Source: Modestobacter sp. DSM 44400
GTDB taxonomy: Bacteria; Actinomycetota; Actinomycetes; Mycobacteriales; Geodermatophilaceae
Direction of reading: 5' to 3'
DNA length: 64,000 bases
Assembly: GCF_900107175.1 (NCBI RefSeq)
Contig: NZ_FNOZ01000022.1
Location: forward strand, 1-64,000
The position numbers and the translations under genes were made by a program. Positions within the stretch are counted from its first letter, which is position 1. Every line of letters starts with the position of its first letter. Of the stretch, positions 26,431-34,405 are shown piece by piece. Under the pieces are notes generated by a model that saw only the letters and a program-made list of their open reading frames with translations, did no database searches and was not told the origin of the DNA.

Positions 26431-27354
26431 ATGCGCGGTGCTGCCTACGACGAGTTCGGGAACGCCGGCGTGCTCCGGGTCCGCGACGACCTGCCGATGC
26501 CGCCGGTCGGCCCGGACACCGTGCTGGTCCGGGTGCACGCCGCCGGGGTCAACCCGGTCGACATCGGGATCCGCGAGGGCCACCTGGCGGGCGCCTTCCC
26601 GCACCACTTCCCGATCATCCCGGGCTGGGACGTCGCCGGCGTGGTCGAGGCCGCCGGGCCCGCGGTCACCGCGTTCGCCCCCGGCGACGAGGTGTTCGGC
26701 TACGTCCGCCGGGACGACGTGCAGTGGGGGACGACGGCCGAGTTCGTGCCGGCCCCACAGCGCTGCCTCGCGCACAAGCCCGAGTCGCTGGGCTTCGCCG
26801 AGGCCGGTGCGCTGCCGCTGGCCGGGCTGACCGCGTATCAGGCGCTGACCGAGGCGCTCGACGTCGGCGAGGGCGACCGCGTGCTGGTGCACCGGGCCGC
26901 CGGAGGAGTGGGTTTCTTCGCCGTCCAGATCGCCGTCGCGCTCGGCGCGCACGTCATCGGCACCGCCAGCCCGAAGAACCACGGCTTCCTGACCGACGCC
27001 GGTGTCGTCGAGGTGCTCGATTACGCGGCCGGGCCGATCAGCGGGCAGCTGTCCGAGCCGGTGGACGCCGTCCTGGACCTGGTCGGCGGCGACACCCTCG
27101 CCGACGCTCCGAAGCAGGTCCGCGACCCCGCCCGGATCGCCAGCGTGGTCGACCCCGGTGTGCTCGAGCTGGGCGGCCGGTACGTCTTCGTCCGCCCCGA
27201 CACCCACGACCTGGAGGAGTTGGCCCGGATGGCCGACGCCGGCCAGTTGCGGGTGGCGATCGCCCGGGCCTTCAGTCTTGACCACGTCGCTGGGGCCCAG
27301 GAGCTCGTCGCGGGCGGGCACGTGCGCGGCAAGGTCGTCGTCACGCTCCGATGA
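26431..27354 (+). CDS. Zinc-independent quinone-oxidoreductase-type dehydrogenase
   Basis: A 307-residue medium-chain dehydrogenase of the NADPH:quinone oxidoreductase group. The N-terminal GroES-like half has VRVHAAGVNPVDIGIREG and GWDVAGVVEAAG. The Rossmann half has HRAAGGVGFFAVQIA, where the usual GA is AA. No zinc ligands are present. It starts 5 bases after smpB, so it may be read from the smpB promoter although unrelated in function. Likely substrates are quinones or enones, not determined here. Confidence 0.88.
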   Translation: MRGAAYDEFGNAGVLRVRDDLPMPPVGPDTVLVRVHAAGVNPVDIGIREGHLAGAFPHHFPIIPGWDVAGVVEAAGPAVTAFAPGDEVFGYVRRDDVQWGTTAEFVPAPQRCLAHKPESLGFAEAGALPLAGLTAYQALTEALDVGEGDRVLVHRAAGGVGFFAVQIAVALGAHVIGTASPKNHGFLTDAGVVEVLDYAAGPISGQLSEPVDAVLDLVGGDTLADAPKQVRDPARIASVVDPGVLELGGRYVFVRPDTHDLEELARMADAGQLRVAIARAFSLDHVAGAQELVAGGHVRGKVVVTLR

Positions 27355-27440
27355 GCGGGTCCGTCCGTGAAGGCGACGCCGGAGCGAGCATCGCAGGGAG
27401 CGCCGGCGACCGGGGAGCGGAACGAGGGCGGAGTCGAGCC

Positions 27441-28337
27441 ATGAGCACGGTCGCGCCGCCGGCGGACGACGCCGACGTCCCCCGGTTCTGGCGCGAGCTG
27501 AGCCTGCCCGGGCTCGTCGACGTGCACGTGCACTTCCTGCCCGAGCGGGTGCAGGCGAAGGTCTGGCGGTACTTCGCCGACGCCCAGACCCACTACGGCG
27601 CGCCCTGGCCGATCCGGTACCCGCTGCCGGTCGACGAGCGGTTGACGCTGCTGGCCGGCCTCGGCGTCCGGGCCTTCCCGACGCTGCCCTATCCGCACAA
27701 GCCGGGAATGGCCTCGTGGCTGAACGACTGGTCGGCGGAGTTCGCCCGGGCCCACCCGCAGGTGCTGCAGTCGGCCACCTTCTACCCGGAGCCGGAGGCG
27801 CCGGTCTACGTGGCCGAGGCGTTGGACGCCGGCGTCCGGGTGTTCAAGGTGCACGTGCAGGTCGGTCGCTTCGACCCCCGCGACCCGCTGCTGATCCCGG
27901 TGTGGACGCGGCTGGAGCAGACCGGCACCCCGGTGGTCATCCACTGCGGGTCCGGTCCGCTGGCCGGCGAGCACACCGGGCCGGCGCCGATGGCCGGCCT
28001 GCTGGAGCGGTTCCCGGGACTGCAGCTGGTGATCGCTCACCTCGGCATGCCTGAGTACGCCGCCTTCTTCGAGCTGGCCGAGCGCTACGAGCGAGTGCAC
28101 CTGGACACCACCATGTTCGGCACCGACTTCACCGAGCGGCTGATGCCCTTCGACCGGACGCTGCTGCCCCGGCTGGCCGGGCTGCGGAACAAGGTGCTGC
28201 TGGGCAGCGACTTCCCCGCCATCCCGTACCCCTACGCCCACCAGCTCGCCGCGCTGTGCCGGCTGGGGCTGGGCGACGACTGGCTGCGGGCTGTGCTGTG
28301 GGCCAACGGGGCGCGGCTGTTCGGCGTCACCCCCTGA
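27441..28337 (+). CDS. Amidohydrolase_2-type TIM-barrel hydrolase
   Basis: A 298-residue amidohydrolase. Ligands are in place: HVHF near the N-terminus, His in KVHVQVGRF, His in VVIHCGSG, His in IAHLGMPE and Asp in LGSDFP. The start at 27441 has GGAG 7 bases upstream; an earlier ATG at 27351 overlaps the preceding stop but would add 30 low-complexity residues. The 86 bases between the genes consist of GAGCGAGCATCG-like short repeats. Substrate unknown. Confidence 0.85.
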   Translation: MSTVAPPADDADVPRFWRELSLPGLVDVHVHFLPERVQAKVWRYFADAQTHYGAPWPIRYPLPVDERLTLLAGLGVRAFPTLPYPHKPGMASWLNDWSAEFARAHPQVLQSATFYPEPEAPVYVAEALDAGVRVFKVHVQVGRFDPRDPLLIPVWTRLEQTGTPVVIHCGSGPLAGEHTGPAPMAGLLERFPGLQLVIAHLGMPEYAAFFELAERYERVHLDTTMFGTDFTERLMPFDRTLLPRLAGLRNKVLLGSDFPAIPYPYAHQLAALCRLGLGDDWLRAVLWANGARLFGVTP

Positions 28338-28395
28338 GGAGCGTGCCGGTCGCGGCGGCGGGTGCCGACAGGTGTGGCGGGACCAGCGGTGACCG

Positions 28396-29970
28396 CTACA
28401 GCGGTGGCGTGCTCGCCGGGAGCGTGCGGTGCCCGGTGGCCTCCTCGTAGTCCTGCCCGGCGGCCAGCAGCCGCGGCTCATCGAACGGGCGGGCGAGAAA
28501 CTCCACGCCCACCGGCACGCCCAGGGGTGCATCTGCCGTCGGCTCGCTGAACCCGCCGGGAACGGTGAGGGCCGGGAAGCCGGTCAGCGCCGCGAGGATT
28601 CCGTTGCGGTCCCGCTGCGCCTGCTCGGCGACAGGCTCCACGAGCCGGCTCTGCATGGGGTAGAAGAGCAGGTCGAGTCCCTGCGCGTCCATGAGTGCCA
28701 GGAGCCGCGCGCGGAGGTCGGCGATGCCGACGAGGCGCTGCGCGTACTCGGCGCTGGTCCGGCCGTCGCCGGTCTCGTCGGCGGCGGTGAGGAACGGCTG
28801 GACGGAGGGGTCGGGCAAGCCACTGGCCCGGATCTCCTCGAGCGTGTCGACCGGGGCGTCGGTGGTGGCCAGGTTGGACTCCAGCAGGGGCTCGTACTCG
28901 AAACGCTGCACGTCGTAGCTGGTCGACAGCGCGCTCGCCGTTGCGTCGAGGCTGACGTCGACAAGCGTCGCGCCCTCTGCGACGAGGTCCGCCCGCGCCT
29001 GCTCGACCACGGTGTTCACCGGTTCGTACTGCTCTCCCTCGAGCAGGAAGTCGGTGACCACGCCGATGCGGGCGCCGCCGAGACCCTCCCCATCGAGGGC
29101 GGCCAGGTAGTCGGGGAGCGTTCTCCCGGCGAGGACGTCGGTGGCGGAATCCTTCGGGTCCGCGCCGGCCATCACCTGCAGGACCGCTGCCACGTCGGCG
29201 ACGGACCGCCCGATCGGGCCGGCGGCGTCCTGCGTCGAGGACACCGGCACGATTCCGTCGCGGCTGACGAGCCCGCGCGTGGGCCGCAGGCCGACGAGGT
29301 TGTTCGCCGAGGCGGGGGACCGGATCGAGTTCACCGTGTCGGTGCCCGTCCCGACCACCGCGAAGCCGGCTGCGACGCCCGCTCCGGTGCCGCCGCTGGA
29401 CCCTCCCGGCGTCCGGGTGGGGTCATAGGGGTTGAGCGTCTGCCCACCCAGGGAACTGGCGGTGAAGCCGGCCACGGCGAACTCGTGGAGGTTGGACTTG
29501 CCGATGACTACCGCGCCGGCGTCGCGCAGCCGCGCCACCGTCTCCGCGTCATCCGGCGGCTGTGCGCCCGCCAGCGCGGCCGACCCGGCGGTGGTGGGCA
29601 GGTCCTCGGTGTCGTAGTTGTCCTTGAGGAGTACCGGCACGCAGTGCAGCGGACCCGCGAAACCGTGCTTCCGGTACTGCCGGTCGAGGGCCGCCGCGGT
29701 GCTCAGCGCCTTGTTGTTCACCCGCAGCACGGCCTGCAGGCTGGGGCCGCGATCGTCGTACGCCTGGATGCGGTGCAGCGACGCAGCGACCACCTCGCGG
29801 CAGGTGGTCCGGCCCCCGGCGATCGCATCGCGGATCGACGCGACGCTTGCCTGCTCGACGGGGAAGTCCGGCGCATGCGCCGCCGCCGGTCCCGCAACGT
29901 TGGTGCCGACGATCAGCGCACTCGCCTCAACCGCCGCAGCGACTGCCCGTCCGCGGCCGATGCTGCTCAT
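28396..29970 (-). CDS. Secreted amidase-signature hydrolase
   Basis: A 524-residue amidase-signature enzyme with an N-terminal export signal (MSSIGRGRAVAAAVEASALI, cleavage near AAAHA). The Ser-Ser-Lys triad is visible: Lys in LLKDNYD, cis-Ser in TPGGSSGGTG and the nucleophile Ser in GTDTVNSIRSPAS (the usual GG is VN here). It hydrolyses an amide or ester outside the membrane. The ATG at 29970 opens the signal. It converges on the amidohydrolase gene and is divergent from the GNAT gene (50-base gap). Confidence 0.88.
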   Translation of the reverse strand: MSSIGRGRAVAAAVEASALIVGTNVAGPAAAHAPDFPVEQASVASIRDAIAGGRTTCREVVAASLHRIQAYDDRGPSLQAVLRVNNKALSTAAALDRQYRKHGFAGPLHCVPVLLKDNYDTEDLPTTAGSAALAGAQPPDDAETVARLRDAGAVVIGKSNLHEFAVAGFTASSLGGQTLNPYDPTRTPGGSSGGTGAGVAAGFAVVGTGTDTVNSIRSPASANNLVGLRPTRGLVSRDGIVPVSSTQDAAGPIGRSVADVAAVLQVMAGADPKDSATDVLAGRTLPDYLAALDGEGLGGARIGVVTDFLLEGEQYEPVNTVVEQARADLVAEGATLVDVSLDATASALSTSYDVQRFEYEPLLESNLATTDAPVDTLEEIRASGLPDPSVQPFLTAADETGDGRTSAEYAQRLVGIADLRARLLALMDAQGLDLLFYPMQSRLVEPVAEQAQRDRNGILAALTGFPALTVPGGFSEPTADAPLGVPVGVEFLARPFDEPRLLAAGQDYEEATGHRTLPASTPPL

Positions 29971-30006
29971 GCCGGGTGACTGTAACGAGCACAGCGGTGA
30001 CAGCAC

Positions 30007-30012
30007 TAGCCT
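30007..30012 (+). promoter_or_regulatory. -10 element of the GNAT gene
   Basis: TAGCCT ends 8 bases before the GTG start at 30021 with no ribosome site, the leaderless pattern seen at prfB and ftsE. Confidence 0.45.
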
Positions 30013-30020
30013 GCAATCCC

Positions 30021-31016
30021 GTGACCTCCGCTCCGCTCGCCCTGCCCGAGGGCCTCACCGCCCGGCCGATGCGCCCGAACGACGTCGTCGCCATCGTGGC
30101 CCTGGAGACGGCCGCTGAGCCGGTCGACGACACGGGGACGCACGAGAGCCCCGAGGACCTCACCGCCTGGTTCGTCAACGACCTGGTCGACCTGGACCTC
30201 GACACCCGCGTGGTGCTGACTGCCGGGGGAGAGCTGATCGGCTGGGCGAGCGCCATCGCGCCACCCACCTTCCGGGACGCCTACGGGGTGCACCTCGAGG
30301 GGCGGGTGCACACGGACTGGCGGGGCCGCGGCATCGGCCGGGCGCTGCTGGCCTGGCAGCTCGAGCGCGGCACCGAGCTGCACGCGGAGCGGCACCCGGA
30401 GATGCCGGCCCGGCTGACGGCGACGGTCTACACGACGATGCCCTCGCTGGAGGCGCTGCTGCGCCGGGCCGGGCTGGAGCAGGTCCGCTGGTTCTTCCAC
30501 ATGGAGCGCCCGCTCACCGACCTCCCGCCCCGCCGCCGCGTCGAGGGACTGGACCTGGTCCCGTTCAGCTGGGACCGGGACGAGGACGTCCGGGCAGCCC
30601 ACAACGCCGCCTTCACCGAGCACTACGGCTCCAGCGAGCGCGACGTCGCCTCCTGGCAGGTCATGTTCACCGGCCAACCGTCGTTCCGCCCGGACCTCTC
30701 GGTGCTGGCGATCGAGGACGGCGCCGTCCTGGGGTACGCGCTGTCCTACGTGTCCGAGGCGACCGCTGCGGCCACCGGGTCCCGGGAGAGCTACTTCGGC
30801 CAGATCGGCGTCGTCCCGGCCGCCCGGGGGCGCGGACTGTCCAAAGCGGTGATCATCGAGGCGCTGCACGCCGCTGCCGCGCGCGACTGCCAGACCGCCG
30901 GGCTGGAGGTCGACAGCGAGAACGTCACCGGCGCCCTCGGCCTCTACGAGAGCCTCGGGTTCGCCACGCACCGCACCCAGGTCTCCTGGTCGCACCTGCT
31001 CGACCCGCTGCGCTGA
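30021..31016 (+). CDS. Tandem GNAT acetyltransferase
   Basis: A 331-residue protein with two GNAT domains. The first has HTDWRGRGIGRALLAW and the second GVVPAARGRGLSKAVI, both acetyl-CoA-binding Q/RxxGxG/A-type loops. The last part (LEVDSENVTGALGLYESLGF) is the standard GNAT end. Tandem proteins such as MshD acetylate small molecules, but the loop sequences do not identify this one as MshD. Substrate unknown. It is followed at once by a 62-base palindrome that can stop transcription. Confidence 0.88.
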   Translation: MTSAPLALPEGLTARPMRPNDVVAIVALETAAEPVDDTGTHESPEDLTAWFVNDLVDLDLDTRVVLTAGGELIGWASAIAPPTFRDAYGVHLEGRVHTDWRGRGIGRALLAWQLERGTELHAERHPEMPARLTATVYTTMPSLEALLRRAGLEQVRWFFHMERPLTDLPPRRRVEGLDLVPFSWDRDEDVRAAHNAAFTEHYGSSERDVASWQVMFTGQPSFRPDLSVLAIEDGAVLGYALSYVSEATAAATGSRESYFGQIGVVPAARGRGLSKAVIIEALHAAAARDCQTAGLEVDSENVTGALGLYESLGFATHRTQVSWSHLLDPLR

Positions 31017-31019
31017 CCC

Positions 31020-31081
31020 AGGCATAGGAAGCTTTCCCCCCGGTTTCGGCCCGAAAACCGGGTGGAGAGCTTCCTATGCCT
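31020..31081. repeat. 62-base palindrome, terminator or dispersed repeat
   Basis: AGGCATAGGAAGCT (31020-31033) is perfectly repeated in reverse as AGCTTCCTATGCCT (31068-31081). Inside, CCCGGTTT and AAACCGGG pair around a CGGCCCG-containing loop. It lies directly after the GNAT stop, so it can act as a terminator. Its length and compound symmetry are more than a terminator needs and recall dispersed palindromic elements. Confidence 0.75.
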
Positions 31082-31095
31082 CGTCGTTTCGGTGT

Positions 31096-31101
31096 TAGCG
31101 T
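31096..31101 (+). promoter_or_regulatory. -10 element of the secreted GH-like gene
   Basis: TAGCGT ends 7 bases before the ATG at 31109, with no ribosome site between. Confidence 0.45.
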
Positions 31102-31108
31102 CCCGGCG

Positions 31109-31927
31109 ATGAGGCGCACCGTGCAGTCGATGGTCGTCGCCGGGCTGGCTCTCGCCGGAGTGTTCCTGGCCGGGCCGACGGCGGCGGACGCTGCACCCGC
31201 GGCCCCGTCGACCGGGGGCTACGACGTGTCCCATCCGCAGTGCGGCACGACTCTGCCGTCCACCCGGGCGTTCGCGATCGTCGGGGTGAACGGCGGCACC
31301 GCTGCCACGACCAACCCCTGCCTGGCTCCGCAGCTGCGGTGGGCGGCGGCGTCCTCGGGCGCTGTGCCCACCCAGCCGAAGGTCCAGCTGTACGTGAACA
31401 CGGCGAACCCCGGGCAGGTCATCGACCAGGTGACCACTTGGCCCACCACCGGCCAGAACCGCTACGGCACGTGCGACGGCTCGAACAGCGCCGCCTGCTC
31501 CTACCAGTACGGCAAGGAGCGCGCCGCCAACGACGTGCGCATCCTCGATCCGGCCGCCCGGTCCGCAGGCGTCAGCGTCGCCGCCGGCGCGTACACGTGG
31601 TGGCTGGACGTCGAGACCGGCAACACCTGGCAGACCGGGTCCAGTGCCGCCCTGGCGCGCAACCGGGCCACCCTCGAGGGGATGGCCGAGAGCCTGACAG
31701 CGGCGGGCGGCCGGGTCGGTATCTACTCGACCTCGACCCAGTGGCGGCAGATCGTCGGCACGGTGCCGTCGGCCAGCTCCCTGTCCCCGCTCCCGAGCTG
31801 GCTGGCCGGTGCCACGACGCTGAACGGCGCCCGCACCAACTGCGCGAAGGCGCCCCTCACGCGGGGCCCCGTCGTGCTCGCGCAGTACGTCGCCGGCGGA
31901 CTCGACCGCAACCGCTCCTGCAGCTGA
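31109..31927 (+). CDS. Secreted glycoside-hydrolase-like protein
   Basis: A 272-residue exported protein. The signal peptide ends near AADA (about residue 29). The mature part starts GGYDVSHPQCG and contains FAIVGVNGG, LYVNTANPG, TWWLDVETGNTW and VGIYSTSTQW. This is the strand order of a GH25-like or DUF1906-like barrel common in actinobacteria, with the acidic pair of LDVE as a candidate catalytic site. Four Cys suggest disulfides. It probably acts on cell-wall or extracellular glycans. No activity has been shown for this family to my knowledge. Confidence 0.85.
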   Translation: MRRTVQSMVVAGLALAGVFLAGPTAADAAPAAPSTGGYDVSHPQCGTTLPSTRAFAIVGVNGGTAATTNPCLAPQLRWAAASSGAVPTQPKVQLYVNTANPGQVIDQVTTWPTTGQNRYGTCDGSNSAACSYQYGKERAANDVRILDPAARSAGVSVAAGAYTWWLDVETGNTWQTGSSAALARNRATLEGMAESLTAAGGRVGIYSTSTQWRQIVGTVPSASSLSPLPSWLAGATTLNGARTNCAKAPLTRGPVVLAQYVAGGLDRNRSCS

Positions 31928-31965
31928 CCCCGCAGTCGCCACGCTGGCCGGGAAGAACCTTTCGC

Positions 31966-31971
31966 TAGGGT
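31966..31971 (+). promoter_or_regulatory. -10 element of the SCO6745-like gene
   Basis: TAGGGT ends 7 bases before the ATG at 31979 with no ribosome site, again the leaderless pattern. Confidence 0.45.
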
Positions 31972-31978
31972 CCGCCGC

Positions 31979-32860
31979 ATGGTCAGCGTCGATCGTCCCG
32001 CCCCTGTCGACCTGCGGCTGGTGAGCCGGGCGCACCGACGGCTGGACCCGCTGCATTCGCACGTCTACTTCGCCCCCGAGACCGACGAGCACCTCGTCGC
32101 GGCCGGGCTGCGGCCGGGCCGGATGGTCTACTTCGCCGGCCGCGCTGCCCCGATGGGCGCGGTCGGGCCCGGTGCGGTGACGGCGACCTTCTACAACTTC
32201 GCCCCCTCCATCGTGGCCCGGCACATCCCGCGGGCATGGACGCTGGCCAGCCCCGAGCAGGTACTGGCCGCCAGGGCCGCCGCCGCCCGGGCATCGCTGA
32301 CCCGGCTGCTCGGCGGCCAGGAGGTAGCCGCCGATCCCGAGGTCCCCGAGCTCGCCGAGCTGCTGCGCGAGGCAACCACCGCGCTCACGCCGGAGGGCCG
32401 CCCGCTCTACGCCGGGCACGCCGACCTGCCCTGGCCCGAGGAGCCGGTGCTGCAGCTCTGGCACGCGGTCAGCCTGCTGCGCGAGCACCGCGGCGACGGG
32501 CACGTGGCCAGCCTGCTCCGGCACGGGCTGAGCGGGGTGGAGGCGCTGATCACCCACACGCTGAGCGGCCGGGGGTTCACCCAGCAGGCGGCGCAGGCCA
32601 CCCGCGGCTGGTCCGACGAGGAGTGGGCCGCGGCGGTCGACCGGCTCACCGCCCGCGGCCTGGTCGCCGACGGCGCGCTCACCGACGCCGGTCAGCAGCT
32701 GCGCGCCGCGGTCGAACAGGAGACCGACGAGCTGTCGGCCGCGCCGTTCGTCCACCTCGGCACCGACCGGACCGAGCGGGTCGCGGAGCTGGCCGGCCTG
32801 CTCAGCAGCCGGCTCGTCGCCAACGGGGCGTTCCCCGTCGGCGTGCTGGCAGCCGGTTGA
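31979..32860 (+). CDS. SCO6745-like helix-turn-helix protein
   Basis: A 293-residue protein of the actinobacterial SCO6745 type. The N-terminus (HSHVYFAPETDEHLVAAGL) and the block MVYFAGRAAPMGAVG with FYNFAPS are characteristic. The C-terminal half (GFTQQAAQATRGWSDEEW, then LTARGLVADG) resembles a MarR-like winged helix. The molecular role is not known. The stop overlaps a TTG start of the next gene (TTGA), so the two are coupled. Confidence 0.85.
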   Translation: MVSVDRPAPVDLRLVSRAHRRLDPLHSHVYFAPETDEHLVAAGLRPGRMVYFAGRAAPMGAVGPGAVTATFYNFAPSIVARHIPRAWTLASPEQVLAARAAAARASLTRLLGGQEVAADPEVPELAELLREATTALTPEGRPLYAGHADLPWPEEPVLQLWHAVSLLREHRGDGHVASLLRHGLSGVEALITHTLSGRGFTQQAAQATRGWSDEEWAAAVDRLTARGLVADGALTDAGQQLRAAVEQETDELSAAPFVHLGTDRTERVAELAGLLSSRLVANGAFPVGVLAAG

Positions 32861-33414
32861 CCGGCTCCGGGGCGCGGCTGCCCGACCCGCCCGAGGATGG
32901 CGACCCGGCGACGGCCGCCGCCGCTGCCGTGCTGCGCGCCCGGCGCCGGGGCGAGCTCTCCGGGCTGGACCGGATGCTGCTGTACAGCCCGCCGGTCGCC
33001 GAGGGCTGGAGCGCGCTGCTCGGTGCGCTGCGCAACCGGACGACGCTGACCCCGGACCTCACGGAGCTCGCCGTGCTGCGGATCTCGGTGCTCAACGACG
33101 CGCCCTTCGAGTGGACGTCGCACGAGCCGGCCGCCCGCCGCGCCGGGGTGACCGACGAGCAGCTCGTCGCGCTGCGGACCCTCGACGCCACCGAGGCGCC
33201 GGTGTTCTCCCCGGTCCAGGCGCTGGCGCTGCGGTTCACCGATGCCTCCAGCCGGGCGATCGCCGTCCCGGATGCGCTGTTCGCCGAGCTGCGGGAGCAC
33301 CTGGACGACCGGCAGGTCGTCGAGCTGGCCGCCATCGTGGCCGGGTACGCGATGGTGTCGCGGTTCCTGGTGGCCCTGCGGGTGCCGCCGGGCGACGGCG
33401 AGGTCAGCGGCTGA
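32857..33414 (+). CDS. Carboxymuconolactone-decarboxylase-family (AhpD-like) protein
   Basis: A 185-residue all-helical protein of the CMD/AhpD fold. LTELAVLRISVLNDAPFEWTSH matches the core helix, but the usual redox CxxC is absent: the position reads NDAPFEW. The His of WTSHEP and the later QVVELAAIVAGYAMVSRF are typical. Members without CxxC include decarboxylase-like enzymes. The TTG at 32857 is chosen because it overlaps the upstream stop by 4 bases. Function unassigned. Confidence 0.82.
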   Translation: MTGSGARLPDPPEDGDPATAAAAAVLRARRRGELSGLDRMLLYSPPVAEGWSALLGALRNRTTLTPDLTELAVLRISVLNDAPFEWTSHEPAARRAGVTDEQLVALRTLDATEAPVFSPVQALALRFTDASSRAIAVPDALFAELREHLDDRQVVELAAIVAGYAMVSRFLVALRVPPGDGEVSG

Positions 33415-33417
33415 GCC

Positions 33418-33458
33418 GCCACCTGCCGTTCGCCCGCCCGAGGGTGCCCGCAGGTGGC
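33418..33458 (+). terminator. Hairpin after the CMD-like gene
   Basis: GCCACCTGC (33418-33426) pairs with GCAGGTGGC (33450-33458) around a 23-base GC-rich loop, directly after the stop at 33414. Confidence 0.5.
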
Positions 33459-33712
33459 GCCGCGTGTCACCATGGACGACGGCCCGCTCACCGCACGCCG
33501 GCCCCTGGGACGTCGGGAGGTGACCGGTTCGATGCGCACTACGCCGCTCTGCAGCGAGCCCCCCAGTTCCAGTCCCGAGGTCTCTCCCCGCTGACGCCCC
33601 CGGTCACTCGCTGATCGCGGCGGGCGCTTGCGCGATGGGGACCTCCTCGACGTCCCCATCTCCGCGTCCTCCGGGAGCCCGTCGTGACCGACCGCCGTCG
33701 CACTGCCCGTAG

Positions 33713-33793
33713 CGCGCCGAGCTGGACTGGCGGTTCGGCTACCCGGTGGCGCTGTGCCTGATGGCACTGGTCAGTGTCGTCCTGCACTCGTGA
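33713..33793 (+). pseudogene. Relic of a CorA-type transporter C-terminus
   Basis: Frame 33713-33793 reads RAELDWRFGYPVALCLMALV and ends at a TGA. CorA magnesium channels end with a helix preceded by PELxWxYGYP, so this matches a CorA tail, but a TAG stop lies directly upstream in frame and the GMN loop and the rest of the gene are missing. The surrounding stretch 33459-33924 holds no other gene that I can support. Confidence 0.4.
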
Positions 33794-33924
33794 TCAAGCG
33801 GCGCGACTGGATCTGACGGCCCGGCTCCTGCAAGAGCGGGGGACGGCGACCCGGCCGGGGACGCCACGCGCCCGGTGGAACACGCCGGGGCCGGCAGGCG
33901 TTAGTCTCCCTGCATAACTGCACA

Positions 33925-34297
33925 GGGGGTGATTGGTCTCGACTTCGGTCGGATGACCAGGGGAAGCGAGCCGAGGAAGGCAACGATGAGCTCGTTAACC
34001 ATCCGTTGCAAAAAACACAAGCGCCGATTCCAATCAGCGCGACTTCGCTCTCGCTGCCTAACAGCAGCTAGGCGAGTCTGTCAGCCCGGGTTCGTCATCG
34101 GCCCGGATCCTGGCATCAGCTAGATGACTCACTGCGCGTGCCGGTCGCGGGCACGCGCGGGACACCAAACAGCGACTGGGCCCGTCACACCGACTTGTTC
34201 GTAGGATCGGTGGGGCCGAGTAGAGGCAGCGCGAACTGCGCTCGGAGAAGCCCTGGTGATGCGCCGGAGGACGCGGGTTCGATTCCCGCCACCTCCA
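33925..34297 (+). ncRNA. ssrA: tmRNA (transfer-messenger RNA)
   Basis: About 373 bases with all tmRNA landmarks. The 5' GGGGGTG pairs with the 3' CACCTCC to form the acceptor stem. The T-arm GCGGGTTCGATTCCCGC is at the 3' end. The tag frame (34023-34061) encodes ADSNQRDFALAA followed by TAA. The conserved CAGGGGAAGCGAGCCG and GTCTGTCAGCCCGG segments are present. The bases after discriminator A34297 are CAC, so CCA is not encoded and must be added. It works with SmpB (25.9 kb) to rescue stalled ribosomes and mark the peptide for proteolysis. Confidence 0.95.
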
Positions 34298-34310
34298 CAC
34301 CCCGTTCCAC

Positions 34311-34349
34311 GCGAGAGCCCGGCAGGTCGTCGACCTGCCGGGCTCCCGC
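34311..34349 (+). terminator. Strong terminator of ssrA
   Basis: GAGCCCGGCAGGTC (34315-34328) pairs perfectly with GACCTGCCGGGCTC (34332-34345), and after one mismatch GCG pairs with CGC. It starts 14 bases past the tmRNA 3' end. Confidence 0.8.
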
Positions 34350-34405
34350 GCGTTCGGGACCTTCGGCGTCCTGCCCCGGGCGCGCGTCTCAGGTAGACAC
34401 CGGGC

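Noticed and set aside
27355-27440. Short GAGCGAGCATCG-type repeats as a CRISPR-like array
   Set aside because: The units are a few bases, imperfect and without regular spacers; this is low-complexity high-GC intergenic DNA.
28429-29979. Long plus-strand open frame opposite the amidase gene, and similar long frames opposite other genes
   Set aside because: They are rich in Arg, Gly, Ala and Pro without domains and mirror well-supported genes; long antisense frames are expected at this GC.
30021-31016. Mycothiol synthase MshD
   Set aside because: It is a tandem GNAT of similar length, but I cannot find features specific to MshD and the gene context does not support it.
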